Assembly (NCBI RefSeq): GCF_014648515.1
Contig: NZ_BMRG01000002.1
Location: forward strand, 713,238-777,237
Direction: 5' to 3'
DNA from: Saccharothrix coeruleofusca
Lineage (GTDB): Bacteria > Actinomycetota > Actinomycetes > Mycobacteriales > Pseudonocardiaceae
DNA: 64,000 nt
The notes beneath the pieces were generated by a model that was not told where the DNA came from, did not search any database, and was given only the letters and a program-made list of their open reading frames with translations. A program made the translations under genes and the position numbers. Positions 35,684 to 44,322 of the stretch are shown here, one piece after another. Every line of letters starts with the position of its first letter. The stretch's first letter is position 1.

Positions 35684-36117
35684 AATGGTCAGCCGTTCCG
35701 TCCACTGTGGCTGATCACGGCCTAGCGCCGTTGGGCCAAGCGGAGCAATGAGAAGCTCCGCTCAGTCACCGGCCGCGCGGCGAGGCCACACTTTCAGCCG
35801 CTTGACCCGATGTGTCCACCTGACGTGGAAATGCTTGCGGCACAACCGAACCACGCGACGCCGAGCCGATCGGCGGGAAATCCGCGCAAGCCCGCCACCC
35901 GAATCCCCGGCACGGCTCACCCGAACGGCAGCCCGCGCCCTCACCACCCGCGCTCGCCGGCGGCACTGCCCCTACCCGGCGGTAGCGCAACCCGGTGATC
36001 CCTGTCCCGCAGGCTGGCGCACACGCCAAGTGGTGAGACCATTACAGCAGGTGGCAGGGGGGATGTTCGGCTGTCTTCACCGGAGATCGACACCAGCGGC
36101 AGAGGGAGTGGAGAGCT
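35684..36117. other. Intergenic region of 434 bp without a convincing gene
   Basis: Divergent promoter region of the PadR gene and the 66-aa zinc protein. Frames on both strands are interrupted or Arg-rich shadows with no ribosome sites. Near 35675-35720 the sequence has CTGTCCACA and TCCACTGTGG, a loose inverted repeat just upstream of the PadR start that could be its operator. Nothing else stands out. Confidence 0.4.
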
Positions 36118-36318
36118 GTGGGCATCAAGTGGGCGGGGACGGGCACCAAGGTCGTCCGAAGCGCGCGGGCGTGGGCCAGCGGCAGCATCCCGGACCAGGC
36201 GGGCAAGGACGAGTGCATGGTCTGCGGCAAGCCCATCCGCCGCCACCGCACGGTCAGCGGCGAGGGCAGGGTCTGCTCCCTGACCTGCGCCCAGTACTGG
36301 GCCGAGAACATGACCTGA
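36118..36318 (+). CDS. Small zinc-finger-like conserved protein, 66 aa
   Basis: Begins GIKWAGTGTKVV and contains DECMVCGKPIRRHRTVSGEGRVCSLTCAQYWAE: Cys-x2-Cys and Cys-x3-Cys spaced like a treble-clef zinc site. GGAGTGGAGAG precedes the GTG. Function unknown; the N-terminal half is basic, suggesting nucleic acid binding. A strong hairpin follows at 36339-36372. Confidence 0.7.
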   Translation: MGIKWAGTGTKVVRSARAWASGSIPDQAGKDECMVCGKPIRRHRTVSGEGRVCSLTCAQYWAENMT

Positions 36319-36338
36319 GCCACACCGAGCAGGCAAAA

Positions 36339-36372
36339 GCGAAGGCCCCCTCCACCAGGAGGGGGCCTTCGC
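36339..36372. terminator. Bidirectional intrinsic terminator
   Basis: Perfect 15-bp stem GCGAAGGCCCCCTCC with ACCA loop. On the minus strand it is followed by TTTTGCC and serves the tRNA 5 bp upstream; on the plus strand it ends the zinc-protein gene. Confidence 0.85.
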
Positions 36373-36377
36373 GTTAG

Positions 36378-36451
36378 TAGCGGGGACAGGATTTGAACCT
36401 GCGACCTCTGGGTTATGAGCCCAGCGAGCTACCGAGCTGCTCCACCCCGCG
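36378..36451 (-). tRNA. tRNA-fMet (CAT), copy 1
   Basis: 74 nt without encoded CCA. It reads 5'-CGCGGGGTGGAGCAGCTC..., with anticodon arm GGGCTCATAACCC. Two initiator hallmarks are visible: unpaired position 1-72 (C with T) and three G-C pairs in the anticodon stem. TPsiC loop GGTTCAAATCC. Identical to the copy at 36698-36771. Confidence 0.96.
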
Positions 36452-36568
36452 CCGCCAACAAAACAAACTCTACACCACCCCGAAAACCCACTTTTCAGCA
36501 CCCCCCACAACCCCCATAACCCCAGGTCAGCGCACTCGCCGCTGACCCGACCCGCCCGATGGGGGTCC

Positions 36569-36612
36569 AGGGGGCTCCGCCCCCTCGGCGGGAGTGCAGG
36601 GGGCGGAGCCCT
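36569..36612. repeat. GC-rich inverted repeat
   Basis: AGGGGGCTCCGCCCCCT followed after about 10 bases by AGGGGGCGGAGCCCT, an extragenic element of the type scattered in actinomycete genomes. It lies between the two tRNA-fMet genes and can fold in alternative ways. No function assigned. Confidence 0.6.
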
Positions 36613-36652
36613 CTGCATGGGGTTCGGGTGCTGTGCCCCGATGAAATGCGAA

Positions 36653-36687
36653 AAAGTCCTGTGCAAGTACCACTTGCACAGGACTTT
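36653..36687 (-). terminator. Intrinsic terminator after tRNA-fMet copy 2
   Basis: Perfect 16-bp stem AAAGTCCTGTGCAAGT with a 3-nt loop; on the minus strand it ends in TTTTTCG. It starts 10 bp beyond the tRNA. Confidence 0.9.
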
Positions 36688-36697
36688 CCCAACTTTG

Positions 36698-36771
36698 TAG
36701 CGGGGACAGGATTTGAACCTGCGACCTCTGGGTTATGAGCCCAGCGAGCTACCGAGCTGCTCCACCCCGCG
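36698..36771 (-). tRNA. tRNA-fMet (CAT), copy 2
   Basis: Identical in all 74 positions to copy 1 at 36378-36451, including the mismatched acceptor end and GGG/CCC anticodon stem. Each copy has its own terminator, so they are separate transcription units rather than one tandem transcript. Confidence 0.96.
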
Positions 36772-36869
36772 TCGGTAATACGAACTCTACGCGGAGGTTG
36801 CCGTGATGTGCAAATCGGGTGGCCTCGACGTGTCCGAGGCCACCCGATCGTGGCTCAGCCGGTGGCAGC

Positions 36870-39863
36870 TCAGCCGGTGGGCGTCGGCGAGGGCTGCACC
36901 GACGAGGAGGTCTGCTGCGAGCCGCGGGCCCGCTCGAACCTCTCCGTGGCGTCGGCCAGCGCCTGGTGGGCGTTGCCGAGCTCGGCGAAGTTGCCGCTGG
37001 ACTGGGCGGTCCTGATGCGCTCCAGGGCCCGCTGGATGTCCTGCACCGCCTGCTCCAGCTCCGTGCCCCGCTGCCCGTCGCCCGCGGGCGGCGTCGTGGT
37101 GGTGGTGCTCGGCGGCGTCGACGGGGAGGTCGTCTGGTCGGGCTGGTCGCCGTTCTCGTCGGGCACCTGCTGGGCCGCGCCGCTGAGCACCTGGTCCAGC
37201 GCCTGGCTCAGCGTCGAGGCGTAGCCCACCTTGTCGCCGAAGCTGACCAGCACCTTCGACAGCTGCGGGAACTGGGTGTTCTGGCTGGCCCGCTCGATGT
37301 AGACCGGTTCGACGTAGAGCAGGCCGCCACCGACCGGCAGGGTCAGCAGGTTGCCGTAGACGACCTTGGTCTTCTGCAGCGTCAGCACGTTGAGCTCCGA
37401 GCTGACCGTGGCCGAGGTCAGGAACTGCGTCTGGATCTGCTGCGGACCCTTGGCCTCGTTGTTCAGCGTCAGCACGCTGATCTTGCCGTAGTTGTCCGGG
37501 TCGGACCGCACCGACACGTACGACGCCATGAACTCCCGGTTCTGTCTCACCAGCGCGCTGGTGAGCTGGAAGCTGACCTTGTTCGCGTCGCCGGTCGGGT
37601 CACCGGCCAGCACGTAGAACGGCGGCTGCTGGTCGCGCGGCTGCTGGTTGCTCTGCTGCTGCTGCTCGACCGTCGTGGCGTTGTCCACCGTCGGGTCGGA
37701 CGGCACGCTCCAGAACGACACGCCCGAGTAGAAGTCGCCGGGGTCGGAGACGTGGTAGCGCGCCAGGGTGTCCCGCTGGACCTTGAACAGGTCCTCCGGG
37801 TAGCGCAGGTGCTCGCGCAGCGACGGCGAGATGTCGCTGTTCGGCTTCACCGTGCCGGGGAACACCCCCATCCACGCCTTGAGCACCGGGTCCTGCTCGT
37901 CCATCGCGTACAGCGTCACCGTGCCGTCGTAGGCGTCCACAGTGGCCTTGACCGAGTTGCGGATGTAGCTGATCTGCCGGTCCGGCTGCTGCGCCACGCC
38001 GGGCAGCGAGTCGTTGGTGGCGTCGCCCAGCGAGGTCTTGCGGGCGTAGGGGTAGTTGTCCAGCGTGGTGTAGCCGTCGACGATCCAGGTGATCCGGCCG
38101 TCCACGACCGCCGGGTACGGGTCGCCGTCCACGGTCAGCCACGGCGCCACGTCGGAGACCCGGTCGCGCGGGTTGCGGTTGAAGATGATCCGCGACTCGT
38201 CACCGATCGCCGAGTTGAACAGGATGTTCCGCTCGCCGTAGTACGCGGCGAAGACCAGCTTGTTGAACAGTCCGCCGATGCGGACGCCGCCCTTGCCGTC
38301 GTAGGTGTACTGCGACCGGTCGGTGTCGTACTCGCCGGGCGAGCCCTGCCCGCGCCCGCCCACGATGGCGTAGTCGGCGGGCGAGCCCAGCTCGCCGAAG
38401 TAGGTGCGCGGCTGCTCGACCCCGAACGGGCCGGGCGTGACCTTGCCCTCCTGGTTGACCTCGGCCACCTCGAACACCGGGTAGCCGCTGTCACCGCCCT
38501 CGCCCGAGGAGTTCACCTTGCTGGCCTCGGCGAAGACCATGCCGTTGCCGTGGGTGTAGATCAGGTGCTCGTTGATCCAGTTGCGCTGGCCCTCGGGGAT
38601 GCCCGCGGTCCGCAGCTCGCGCACCGCGACGATGTAGTCCTGCAGCTGGTCGTCCACTTTGTACCGGTCGACGTCGAGCTTGTCCGGGAAGGCGTAGAAC
38701 GGCCGCAGCTGCTGGAACTGGGTGAAGGTCTTGGAGATGACCGCCGGGTCGAGCAGGCGGATGTTGCCCAGCGTCGCCTGGTCGCTCTTCAGCTCGTCCA
38801 GCGAGACGTTCTGCTTGCCCTCGTAGGGCTTGGTCTCCACCTTGTCGTCGGTGAGGCCGAAGGCGTTCTTGGTGGCGTCGATGTTGCGCCGGATCGACTC
38901 GGCTTCCTTCTCGTTGGCGTTCGGGCGCACCGAGAACTGCTCCAGCACCGCGGGCCACGCCGCGCCCACCAGGATGCTGGACAGCACCAGCAGGACGGTG
39001 GCGATGGCGGGCAGCTGGAGGTTGCGCATCACCGCGCCCGCGAAGAACGCCACGGCGCAGAACACCGCGATGAACAGCAGGATCAACTTGGCGGGCAGCA
39101 CCGCGTTGAGGTCGGTGTAGGTGGCGCCGGTGAAGTTCTCGTTGCGGTCGCTGAACAGCAGCTGGTACCGGTCGAAGAAGTAGGCCACCGCCTTGAGCAG
39201 CACGAACACGCCCGCCACGATCGCCAGGTGGGCGCGCGCGGGCCCGGAGAGCTGGCCGCCGCGGCCCGCCAGCCGGATGCCGCCGAACAGGTAGTGCGAG
39301 ACCACCGCGCCCATGAACGACACCGCCGTGGCGATGAACAGCCACGACAGCAACCAGGTGTAGAACGGCAGCTGGAAGGCGTAGAAGCCGATGTCGTGCT
39401 GGAACTCCGCGTCCTGGATGCCGAACTGGGTGGCGTTGAGGAACAGCTGCAGGTGCTGCCAGTCGTTCTGCGCCGAGGTGCCCGCGATCAGGCCGATCAG
39501 CACCGGCAGGCCGACGCCGAACAGCCGCAGCCTGCGGGTCACCACCGCGCGGTAGCGCGCCACCGGGTCGTCCGGCCCGGACACCGGCACGAACACCGGC
39601 CGCGCCCGGTAGGCGATGGCCAGGTTCAGCGCGACCAGGCCGCCGACCAGCAGACCCACCGTCAGGAACAGGCCGAGGCGGGTCAGCAGCATCGTGCTGT
39701 AGACGCTGCGGAACCCGACCTCCCCGAACCACAGCCAGTTGACATAGGTGCCCAGCAGCCTGGAACCGGCGATGAGACCGACCAGGACCACCGCACCGAC
39801 GATGAGCAGAATCCGGCTGCGCCGGGACAGCCTGGGCAGTCCGACCGGGGGCCGTGTGGCCAC
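36870..39863 (-). CDS. UPF0182-family large membrane protein
   Basis: 997 aa. The N-terminal ~300 residues have seven hydrophobic segments (SRILLIVGAVVLVGLIAGSRLLG, LTRLGLFLTVGLLVGGLVAL, LLSWLFIATAVSFMGAVV and others). The rest is a large extracytoplasmic domain with the family pattern NSVKATVDAYDGTVTLYAMDEQDP and LRYPEDLFKVQRDTLARYH, ending in a Pro/Thr-rich and Glu-rich tail. Function unknown in all members known to me. The GTG at 39863 has AGGAG upstream. It lies opposite a long antisense open frame that is an artefact of GC bias. Confidence 0.93.
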   Translation of the reverse strand: MATRPPVGLPRLSRRSRILLIVGAVVLVGLIAGSRLLGTYVNWLWFGEVGFRSVYSTMLLTRLGLFLTVGLLVGGLVALNLAIAYRARPVFVPVSGPDDPVARYRAVVTRRLRLFGVGLPVLIGLIAGTSAQNDWQHLQLFLNATQFGIQDAEFQHDIGFYAFQLPFYTWLLSWLFIATAVSFMGAVVSHYLFGGIRLAGRGGQLSGPARAHLAIVAGVFVLLKAVAYFFDRYQLLFSDRNENFTGATYTDLNAVLPAKLILLFIAVFCAVAFFAGAVMRNLQLPAIATVLLVLSSILVGAAWPAVLEQFSVRPNANEKEAESIRRNIDATKNAFGLTDDKVETKPYEGKQNVSLDELKSDQATLGNIRLLDPAVISKTFTQFQQLRPFYAFPDKLDVDRYKVDDQLQDYIVAVRELRTAGIPEGQRNWINEHLIYTHGNGMVFAEASKVNSSGEGGDSGYPVFEVAEVNQEGKVTPGPFGVEQPRTYFGELGSPADYAIVGGRGQGSPGEYDTDRSQYTYDGKGGVRIGGLFNKLVFAAYYGERNILFNSAIGDESRIIFNRNPRDRVSDVAPWLTVDGDPYPAVVDGRITWIVDGYTTLDNYPYARKTSLGDATNDSLPGVAQQPDRQISYIRNSVKATVDAYDGTVTLYAMDEQDPVLKAWMGVFPGTVKPNSDISPSLREHLRYPEDLFKVQRDTLARYHVSDPGDFYSGVSFWSVPSDPTVDNATTVEQQQQSNQQPRDQQPPFYVLAGDPTGDANKVSFQLTSALVRQNREFMASYVSVRSDPDNYGKISVLTLNNEAKGPQQIQTQFLTSATVSSELNVLTLQKTKVVYGNLLTLPVGGGLLYVEPVYIERASQNTQFPQLSKVLVSFGDKVGYASTLSQALDQVLSGAAQQVPDENGDQPDQTTSPSTPPSTTTTTPPAGDGQRGTELEQAVQDIQRALERIRTAQSSGNFAELGNAHQALADATERFERARGSQQTSSSVQPSPTPTG

Positions 39864-39969
39864 GGGGCACGCTCCTGGATCGAGGTGGTGGCGTTCGTAC
39901 GTTCTGTCCAACTCTACGGAGGCCGCCGCGGGTTCCCCGTTCGGTCATCCGATTCCGCCGGATGCGACC

Positions 39970-40509
39970 ATGACGGGCGTGCCAGCCAGTGATACCCCGC
40001 CCGTGATGCTGCCCGCCGTCGCCCGCGAGGTGGAGGACTTCGTCTCCACCGCCGGGTGGAACCAGGCCCCGCAGCTGTTCGCCCTGGTCCCGACCGCGGA
40101 GCTGCTCGCCCAGCAGCCCGAGCTGGCCGACCAGCTGGACCCGACCGCCTCGCCGCTGACCCCCATCGCGCAGGACTCGCTGCCCGACGCCGAGCTGGAC
40201 CGGGCGCTGGCGGGCATCCAGTGGCCGGAGGTCGTCGCCGGGTGCGCGCTGGCCCAGGAGATCGTCGTGCTGCCACCGGAGGCGGAGGCGCAGCTGTCCG
40301 AGGAGGACCTAGACGACGAGCAGGCCCGCCGGTTCGCCGCGGAGCACCCGCAGCGCCGGGAGGCCCGGCTGGTGGCGGCGGTGCTGCGGGACGGCTCGGC
40401 CGCGTGCGTGCTGCGGCTGCGCGGCGACGCCGAACGACCGGAAGAGGTCGTCGAGCACCCCGAACTGGCCCCCAACCTCACCCACGCCCTATTGGAAACG
40501 CTCAGTTAG
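39970..40509 (+). CDS. PPA1309-family conserved actinobacterial protein
   Basis: About 179 aa, soluble and acidic. Features: LPAVAREVEDFVSTAGWNQAPQLFALVPTAELL, LPDAELDRALAGIQWPEVVAGCALAQEIVVLP, QRREARLVAAVLRDGSAACVLRLR, the regular pattern of this uncharacterised family. It sits divergently from the UPF0182 gene. No catalytic motif is evident. Confidence 0.85.
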   Translation: MTGVPASDTPPVMLPAVAREVEDFVSTAGWNQAPQLFALVPTAELLAQQPELADQLDPTASPLTPIAQDSLPDAELDRALAGIQWPEVVAGCALAQEIVVLPPEAEAQLSEEDLDDEQARRFAAEHPQRREARLVAAVLRDGSAACVLRLRGDAERPEEVVEHPELAPNLTHALLETLS

Positions 40510-40532
40510 ATTGCCGCGCCTCCGGCGCGGCG

Positions 40533-40607
40533 GGCTCGGCCGCCTGGAAGTCGGCTGTGTTGATGGCCGCTGCTCCGCAGACGGCGGCTCGGCCGCCTGG
40601 AAGTCGG
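40533..40607 (+). repeat. 23-bp direct repeat, two copies 52 bp apart
   Basis: The sequence beginning GGCTCGGCCGCC and ending GAAGTCGGC occurs at 40533-40555 and 40585-40607. It lies in the 221-bp gap between two convergent genes. Confidence 0.7.
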
Positions 40608-40621
40608 CCCATCGGCACGCG

Positions 40622-40656
40622 TTTCGGAAAAATCGAAGGGCGTGATTTTTCCGAAA
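40622..40656. terminator. Hairpin between convergent genes
   Basis: 13-bp perfect stem TTTCGGAAAAATC/GATTTTTCCGAAA with a 9-nt loop. An internal A/T run in both directions makes it a plausible bidirectional terminator for the PPA1309 and PDZ-protease genes. Confidence 0.65.
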
Positions 40657-40730
40657 GGCATCCCGACAGGCCGACGCGGCCTCGCGTGGTGCCCACCCGA
40701 CCGCGCGAACTGAGCGTTGAGGGCTCGGGG

Positions 40731-41804
40731 TCAGCAGGTGGGGGCGGTGCCGCCCTTGGCGAGGGACTCCAGCGAGCGGACGGCGTCGTCCAGCTTCTCG
40801 ACCCTGACCAGGCGCAGGCCCTCGGGGGCGTTCTGCCTGGCCTCGTCGCAGTTGCCCGCGGGCACCAGGAAGGTCGTCGCGCCGCCCTCGCGCGCGGCGA
40901 CCATCTTGAAGGCGATGCCGCCGATCCGGCCGACCTCGCCCTTCTCGTTGATCTCGCCGGTGCCCGCGACGGACTGCCCGCCGTTGAGCTCGCCGGGGGT
41001 CAGCTTGTCCACGATCGACAGCGCGAACATCAACCCCGCCGAGGGGCCGCCCACGTCGTTGAGGCTGATCTTGATCTCGAACGGCACGTCGGCGCGGTCC
41101 ACCGGCAGCAGGCCGAGGAAGCCGCTGTCCCTGCCCTCGGCGCGGCCCAGCGTGACGCGGGCGGTCCGGCGGTCCTGCTCGTGCTGGAAGGTGATCTCGA
41201 CCTGGTCGCCCGGCTTGGTCGTCTCCAGGGCGGGCCGCACCTCGTCGGCGGTGGTCACGGGCTTGCCGTTGATCTCGAGCAGGCGGTCGTTGGGCTGGAT
41301 CACGTTGTCCGCCGCGCTGCCCTTGGTGATCTCGGCGGCGACCACCTTCACCGGGTAGCCCAAGTGGCGCAGCGCGGCGACCTCGGCGCTGGTCTGCGAG
41401 TCCTCGAACGCCTTGGTGTTCTGGTCGCGCACCTGCTCCTCGGACTCGCCGGGGCGGAAGAACTCCTCGCGCGGGGCCAGCGCGTAGCGGCCGCTGAGCC
41501 ACAGCCCGAGCGCGCCGAACAGCGACACGTCGTCGGTCAGCGACACCGTGGTCATGGTCAGCCTGCCCCCGGTGGGGAAGGTCTCCTGCCCCTCCACCTC
41601 CACCACGTCGGTGCCGTCGGCCTGGCCGAGGGTGTCGTAGGTGGGGCCGGGGCCCAGCGCCACGTAGGGCACCCTGGCGAACCCGCCGAGCACGCCGAGC
41701 ACGAGCACCAGGGTCAGGCTGACCACCAGCGTCCACGTGCGCCGGGTCAGGCCGCGGCGCGGCGGGGTCGGCGGGGTGCCCTGCTGCACGGCGGTGTCGC
41801 TCAC
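40731..41804 (-). CDS. Membrane-anchored PDZ-LonC protease (YlbL-like)
   Basis: 357 aa. One N-terminal membrane anchor (WTLVVSLTLVLVLGVLGGFA), a PDZ domain (AAEITKGSAADNVIQPNDRLLEINGKPV), and a C-terminal Lon-type protease domain with catalytic Ser in DVGGPSAGLMFALS and Lys in IGGIAFKMVAA. It probably degrades or processes envelope proteins. The start is set at GTG 41804 by the conserved cytoplasmic tail; its ribosome site is weak. Divergent from the DUF2342 gene with 76 bp between. Confidence 0.93.
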   Translation of the reverse strand: MSDTAVQQGTPPTPPRRGLTRRTWTLVVSLTLVLVLGVLGGFARVPYVALGPGPTYDTLGQADGTDVVEVEGQETFPTGGRLTMTTVSLTDDVSLFGALGLWLSGRYALAPREEFFRPGESEEQVRDQNTKAFEDSQTSAEVAALRHLGYPVKVVAAEITKGSAADNVIQPNDRLLEINGKPVTTADEVRPALETTKPGDQVEITFQHEQDRRTARVTLGRAEGRDSGFLGLLPVDRADVPFEIKISLNDVGGPSAGLMFALSIVDKLTPGELNGGQSVAGTGEINEKGEVGRIGGIAFKMVAAREGGATTFLVPAGNCDEARQNAPEGLRLVRVEKLDDAVRSLESLAKGGTAPTC

Positions 41805-41880
41805 GCCGGACAGGGTACGGCCCGCACGCCCACGGCGAACCAGCACCGCGCGGCAGGCCCACCCCGCGTACCGTGGTGGC

Positions 41881-43194
41881 ATGAGTGACCTGCCCTTCGG
41901 GTTCAGCCCGCAGGACCCCGACGACCGCAACCGCAAGCCAGGGGACCAGGGGGCCAACCCCTTCGACTTCTCCCAGCTGGGCGCGATGCTCAGCCAGCTC
42001 GGCGCCATGTTCAGCGGCGCCGGGTCGTCGTCCGGGCCGGTGAACTACGACTTGGCCAAGCAGATCGCGCTGCAGCAGCTGGCGGGCAAGGGCGGCTCGA
42101 CCACCGGCTTCGGGCCGGACCAGAACACCGCGGTGGCCGACGCCGTGCACCTGGCCGAGATGTGGCTGGACCCGGTGACCGCGCTGCCCGCGGGCAGCCG
42201 CACCGCGCAGGGCTGGACCGCGCGCGAGTGGGTGGAGCGCACCCTGCCGACCTGGCAGCGGCTGTGCGACCCGGTGGCGCAGCGGGTCTCCGGCGCGTGG
42301 GTGGAGGCGATGCCCGCCGAGGCCAAGGAGGCCGCGGGCCCGCTGCTGTCGATGCTGGGGCAGATGGGCGGCATGGCGTTCGGCTCGCAGCTGGGCGGCG
42401 CGCTGGCGCAGCTCGGCTCGGAGGTGCTGACCTCCTCCGAGGTGGGGCTGCCGCTGGGGCCGGAGGGCACCGCGGCGCTGCTGCCCGCCAACATCGAGAA
42501 GTTCACCGAGGGCCTGGAGCGCCCGGCCAGCGAGGTGCTGGTGTTCCTGGCCGCCCGCGAGGCCGCGCACCAGCGGCTGTTCAGCCACGTGCCGTGGCTG
42601 CGCCAGCGGCTACTGGACACGGTGGAGGAGTTCGCGCGCGGCATCAAGGTCGACACCTCGGCGCTGGAGCAGTTGGCGGGTCAGGTCGACCCGACCAACC
42701 CGGCCAGCATCGAGGAGGCGATGAAGTCCGGGATGCTGGAGCCGCAGACCACGCCCGAGCAGAAGGCCGCGCTGACCCGGCTGGAGACGCTGCTGGCGCT
42801 GGTCGAGGGCTGGGTGGACGTGGTGGTGGCCGAGGCCGTGGGCGACCGGCTGCCCGGCGCGGCCGCGCTGCGCGAGACGCTGCGGCGGCGGCGCGCGTCC
42901 GGTGGCCCCGCGGAGCAGACCTTCGCCACGCTGGTCGGCCTGGAGCTGCGGCCGCGCAGGCTGCGCTCGGCGGCGGCGCTGTGGAAGCTGCTGGGCGACC
43001 AGCACGGCGCCGAGGTGCGCGACACCGTGTGGGAGCACCCGGACCTGATCCCCACGGCCGAGGACCTGGACGACCCGATGGAGTTCGCCGAGCGCTTCGG
43101 CAGCACGCGGGCCGCCCTGGAGGACCCGATCGCCGAGCTGGAGCGCACGCTCCAGGACAAGGACGACGACAAGAAGAAGGACGACGACGCCTGA
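41881..43194 (+). CDS. DUF2342 zincin-like metallopeptidase family protein
   Basis: 437 aa. An N-terminal Gln/Gly-rich segment (FDFSQLGAMLSQLGAMF) precedes the conserved domain: VHLAEMWLDPVTALP, WTAREWVERTLPTWQRL, LPLGPEGTAALLPANIEKF, EVLVFLAAREAAHQRLFSHVPWLR. Members are annotated as putative hydrolases or zinc-dependent metalloproteases; a canonical HExxH is absent, and AAHQRLFSH is the likely metal site. The C-terminus is a charged Asp/Lys tail. Divergent from the PDZ protease; this pair is conserved in mycobacteria. Confidence 0.88.
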   Translation: MSDLPFGFSPQDPDDRNRKPGDQGANPFDFSQLGAMLSQLGAMFSGAGSSSGPVNYDLAKQIALQQLAGKGGSTTGFGPDQNTAVADAVHLAEMWLDPVTALPAGSRTAQGWTAREWVERTLPTWQRLCDPVAQRVSGAWVEAMPAEAKEAAGPLLSMLGQMGGMAFGSQLGGALAQLGSEVLTSSEVGLPLGPEGTAALLPANIEKFTEGLERPASEVLVFLAAREAAHQRLFSHVPWLRQRLLDTVEEFARGIKVDTSALEQLAGQVDPTNPASIEEAMKSGMLEPQTTPEQKAALTRLETLLALVEGWVDVVVAEAVGDRLPGAAALRETLRRRRASGGPAEQTFATLVGLELRPRRLRSAAALWKLLGDQHGAEVRDTVWEHPDLIPTAEDLDDPMEFAERFGSTRAALEDPIAELERTLQDKDDDKKKDDDA

Positions 43195-43308
43195 CCCCAA
43201 GCGCGTCTGCAAGTACTACCCGTCCCGCCCACCGGGGCCGCTGACTACCACCCGCCGTCGCGGGCGGTCAGTCAGCGGCACCCGGACGTGTGACGCGCGG
43301 GCGGTCGT

Positions 43309-43836
43309 TCAATCCTCCTCCGTGATGCCCAGGCCCGCGGCGGCCGAGAGGCCCTCCAGGTAGCCGATGGCGCGCTCGGACCGGGGGTAGCGGTGCACCA
43401 GCTCCCAGAAGTCCTTGCCGTGCCCCGGCACGGTGAGGTGGGCCAGCTCGTGCACCAGCACGTAGTCCAGCACCCAGGCGGGCACGTCGCGCAGCCGCTC
43501 GCTGATGCGGATGGTGCCCTCGCTGGGCGTGCACGAGGCCCAGCGGGTGCGCATCGGCGGCACCCAGCGCACGCTGCTGGGGCGCACGCCGTCGAGGTGC
43601 CGGTCGGCCAGTTCCTCGCACCGGGCCAGCAGGGCCGCGTCGGAGGTGCGGGAGGGGGAGCGCCTGCGGGTCTCGCTGCGCTGCAGGCGGCTGAGCATCT
43701 CCGCCACCCAGTGCTTCTCCTCGGTCTTGCTCATCCGCGCCGGGAGCAGGACGACGACGGTGTCCCCCTCCCGGTACGCGCTCACCATGCGACGGCGCCG
43801 GGCGCTGCGCCGCACCTCCACCTGCGGTTCGGGCAT
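43309..43836 (-). CDS. YgjP-like metallopeptidase (DUF45/SprT-related)
   Basis: About 175 aa. Zinc motif HELAHLTVPGHGKDFWELVHRYP (HExxH plus downstream His), preceded by RTRWASCTPSEGTIRISERL, the WxSC-type family signature. Predicted metalloprotease of unknown substrate. The ATG at 43836 and a GTG at 43845 are both possible; neither has a good ribosome site. It is convergent with the DUF2342 gene, 115 bp apart. Confidence 0.9.
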   Translation of the reverse strand: MPEPQVEVRRSARRRRMVSAYREGDTVVVLLPARMSKTEEKHWVAEMLSRLQRSETRRRSPSRTSDAALLARCEELADRHLDGVRPSSVRWVPPMRTRWASCTPSEGTIRISERLRDVPAWVLDYVLVHELAHLTVPGHGKDFWELVHRYPRSERAIGYLEGLSAAAGLGITEED

Positions 43837-44038
43837 GGCGTTCACGGTAAGGCCAGACACCGACAACGCGCGGCGTCCAGGTGGCCGCACGTCCGGGGTG
43901 GCGCACCGGATTCCTCCGAAAGGCGGCTGGACACGCGCGGTGCGGTGTGCAGCGGCATCGGCTCACCGGAGGTAGCGTGCTGCGCAGCCCCGGAGCGCGG
44001 CGTGGATGCGCCGCGTTCCCGAATCGCAGGAGGACGGC

Positions 44039-44194
44039 GTGGCCGAGACCTACAACGGCTACTGCGTGAAGTGCCGCGAGAAGCGGGACTTCACCGGTGA
44101 GGTGACCGAGAGCAACAACCGCCGGATGGCCAAGGGCAAGTGCCCCGTCTGCGGGACCACGGTGACCCGCATCCTCGGCAAGGCCGGGGTCTGA
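44039..44194 (+). CDS. DUF5679 small zinc-ribbon protein
   Basis: 51 aa. YCVKCREKRDFTG and CPVCGTTVTRILG provide two CxxC pairs, a rubredoxin-like zinc ribbon found alone in many actinobacteria. AGGAGG lies four to six bases before the GTG, among the best ribosome sites in the window, so high expression is likely. Function unknown. Confidence 0.88.
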   Translation: MAETYNGYCVKCREKRDFTGEVTESNNRRMAKGKCPVCGTTVTRILGKAGV

Positions 44195-44322
44195 CGCGGG
44201 CGGTGGCCGGGGTAGCGCGCACCCGGCCACCCCGTCAACCCCGGTCGCGCTGCCTGTGGATGCCGCCCGCGCCTGTGGACAGCCGTTTCGCGCTGGTCGG
44301 CGGGACCGCCAAGGTGGAGGGC

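Noticed and set aside
36819-39992. Long plus-strand open frame of over 1000 codons opposite the UPF0182 gene
   Set aside because: His/Arg/Val-rich composition without domains, a mirror of the third-position GC bias of the real minus-strand gene.
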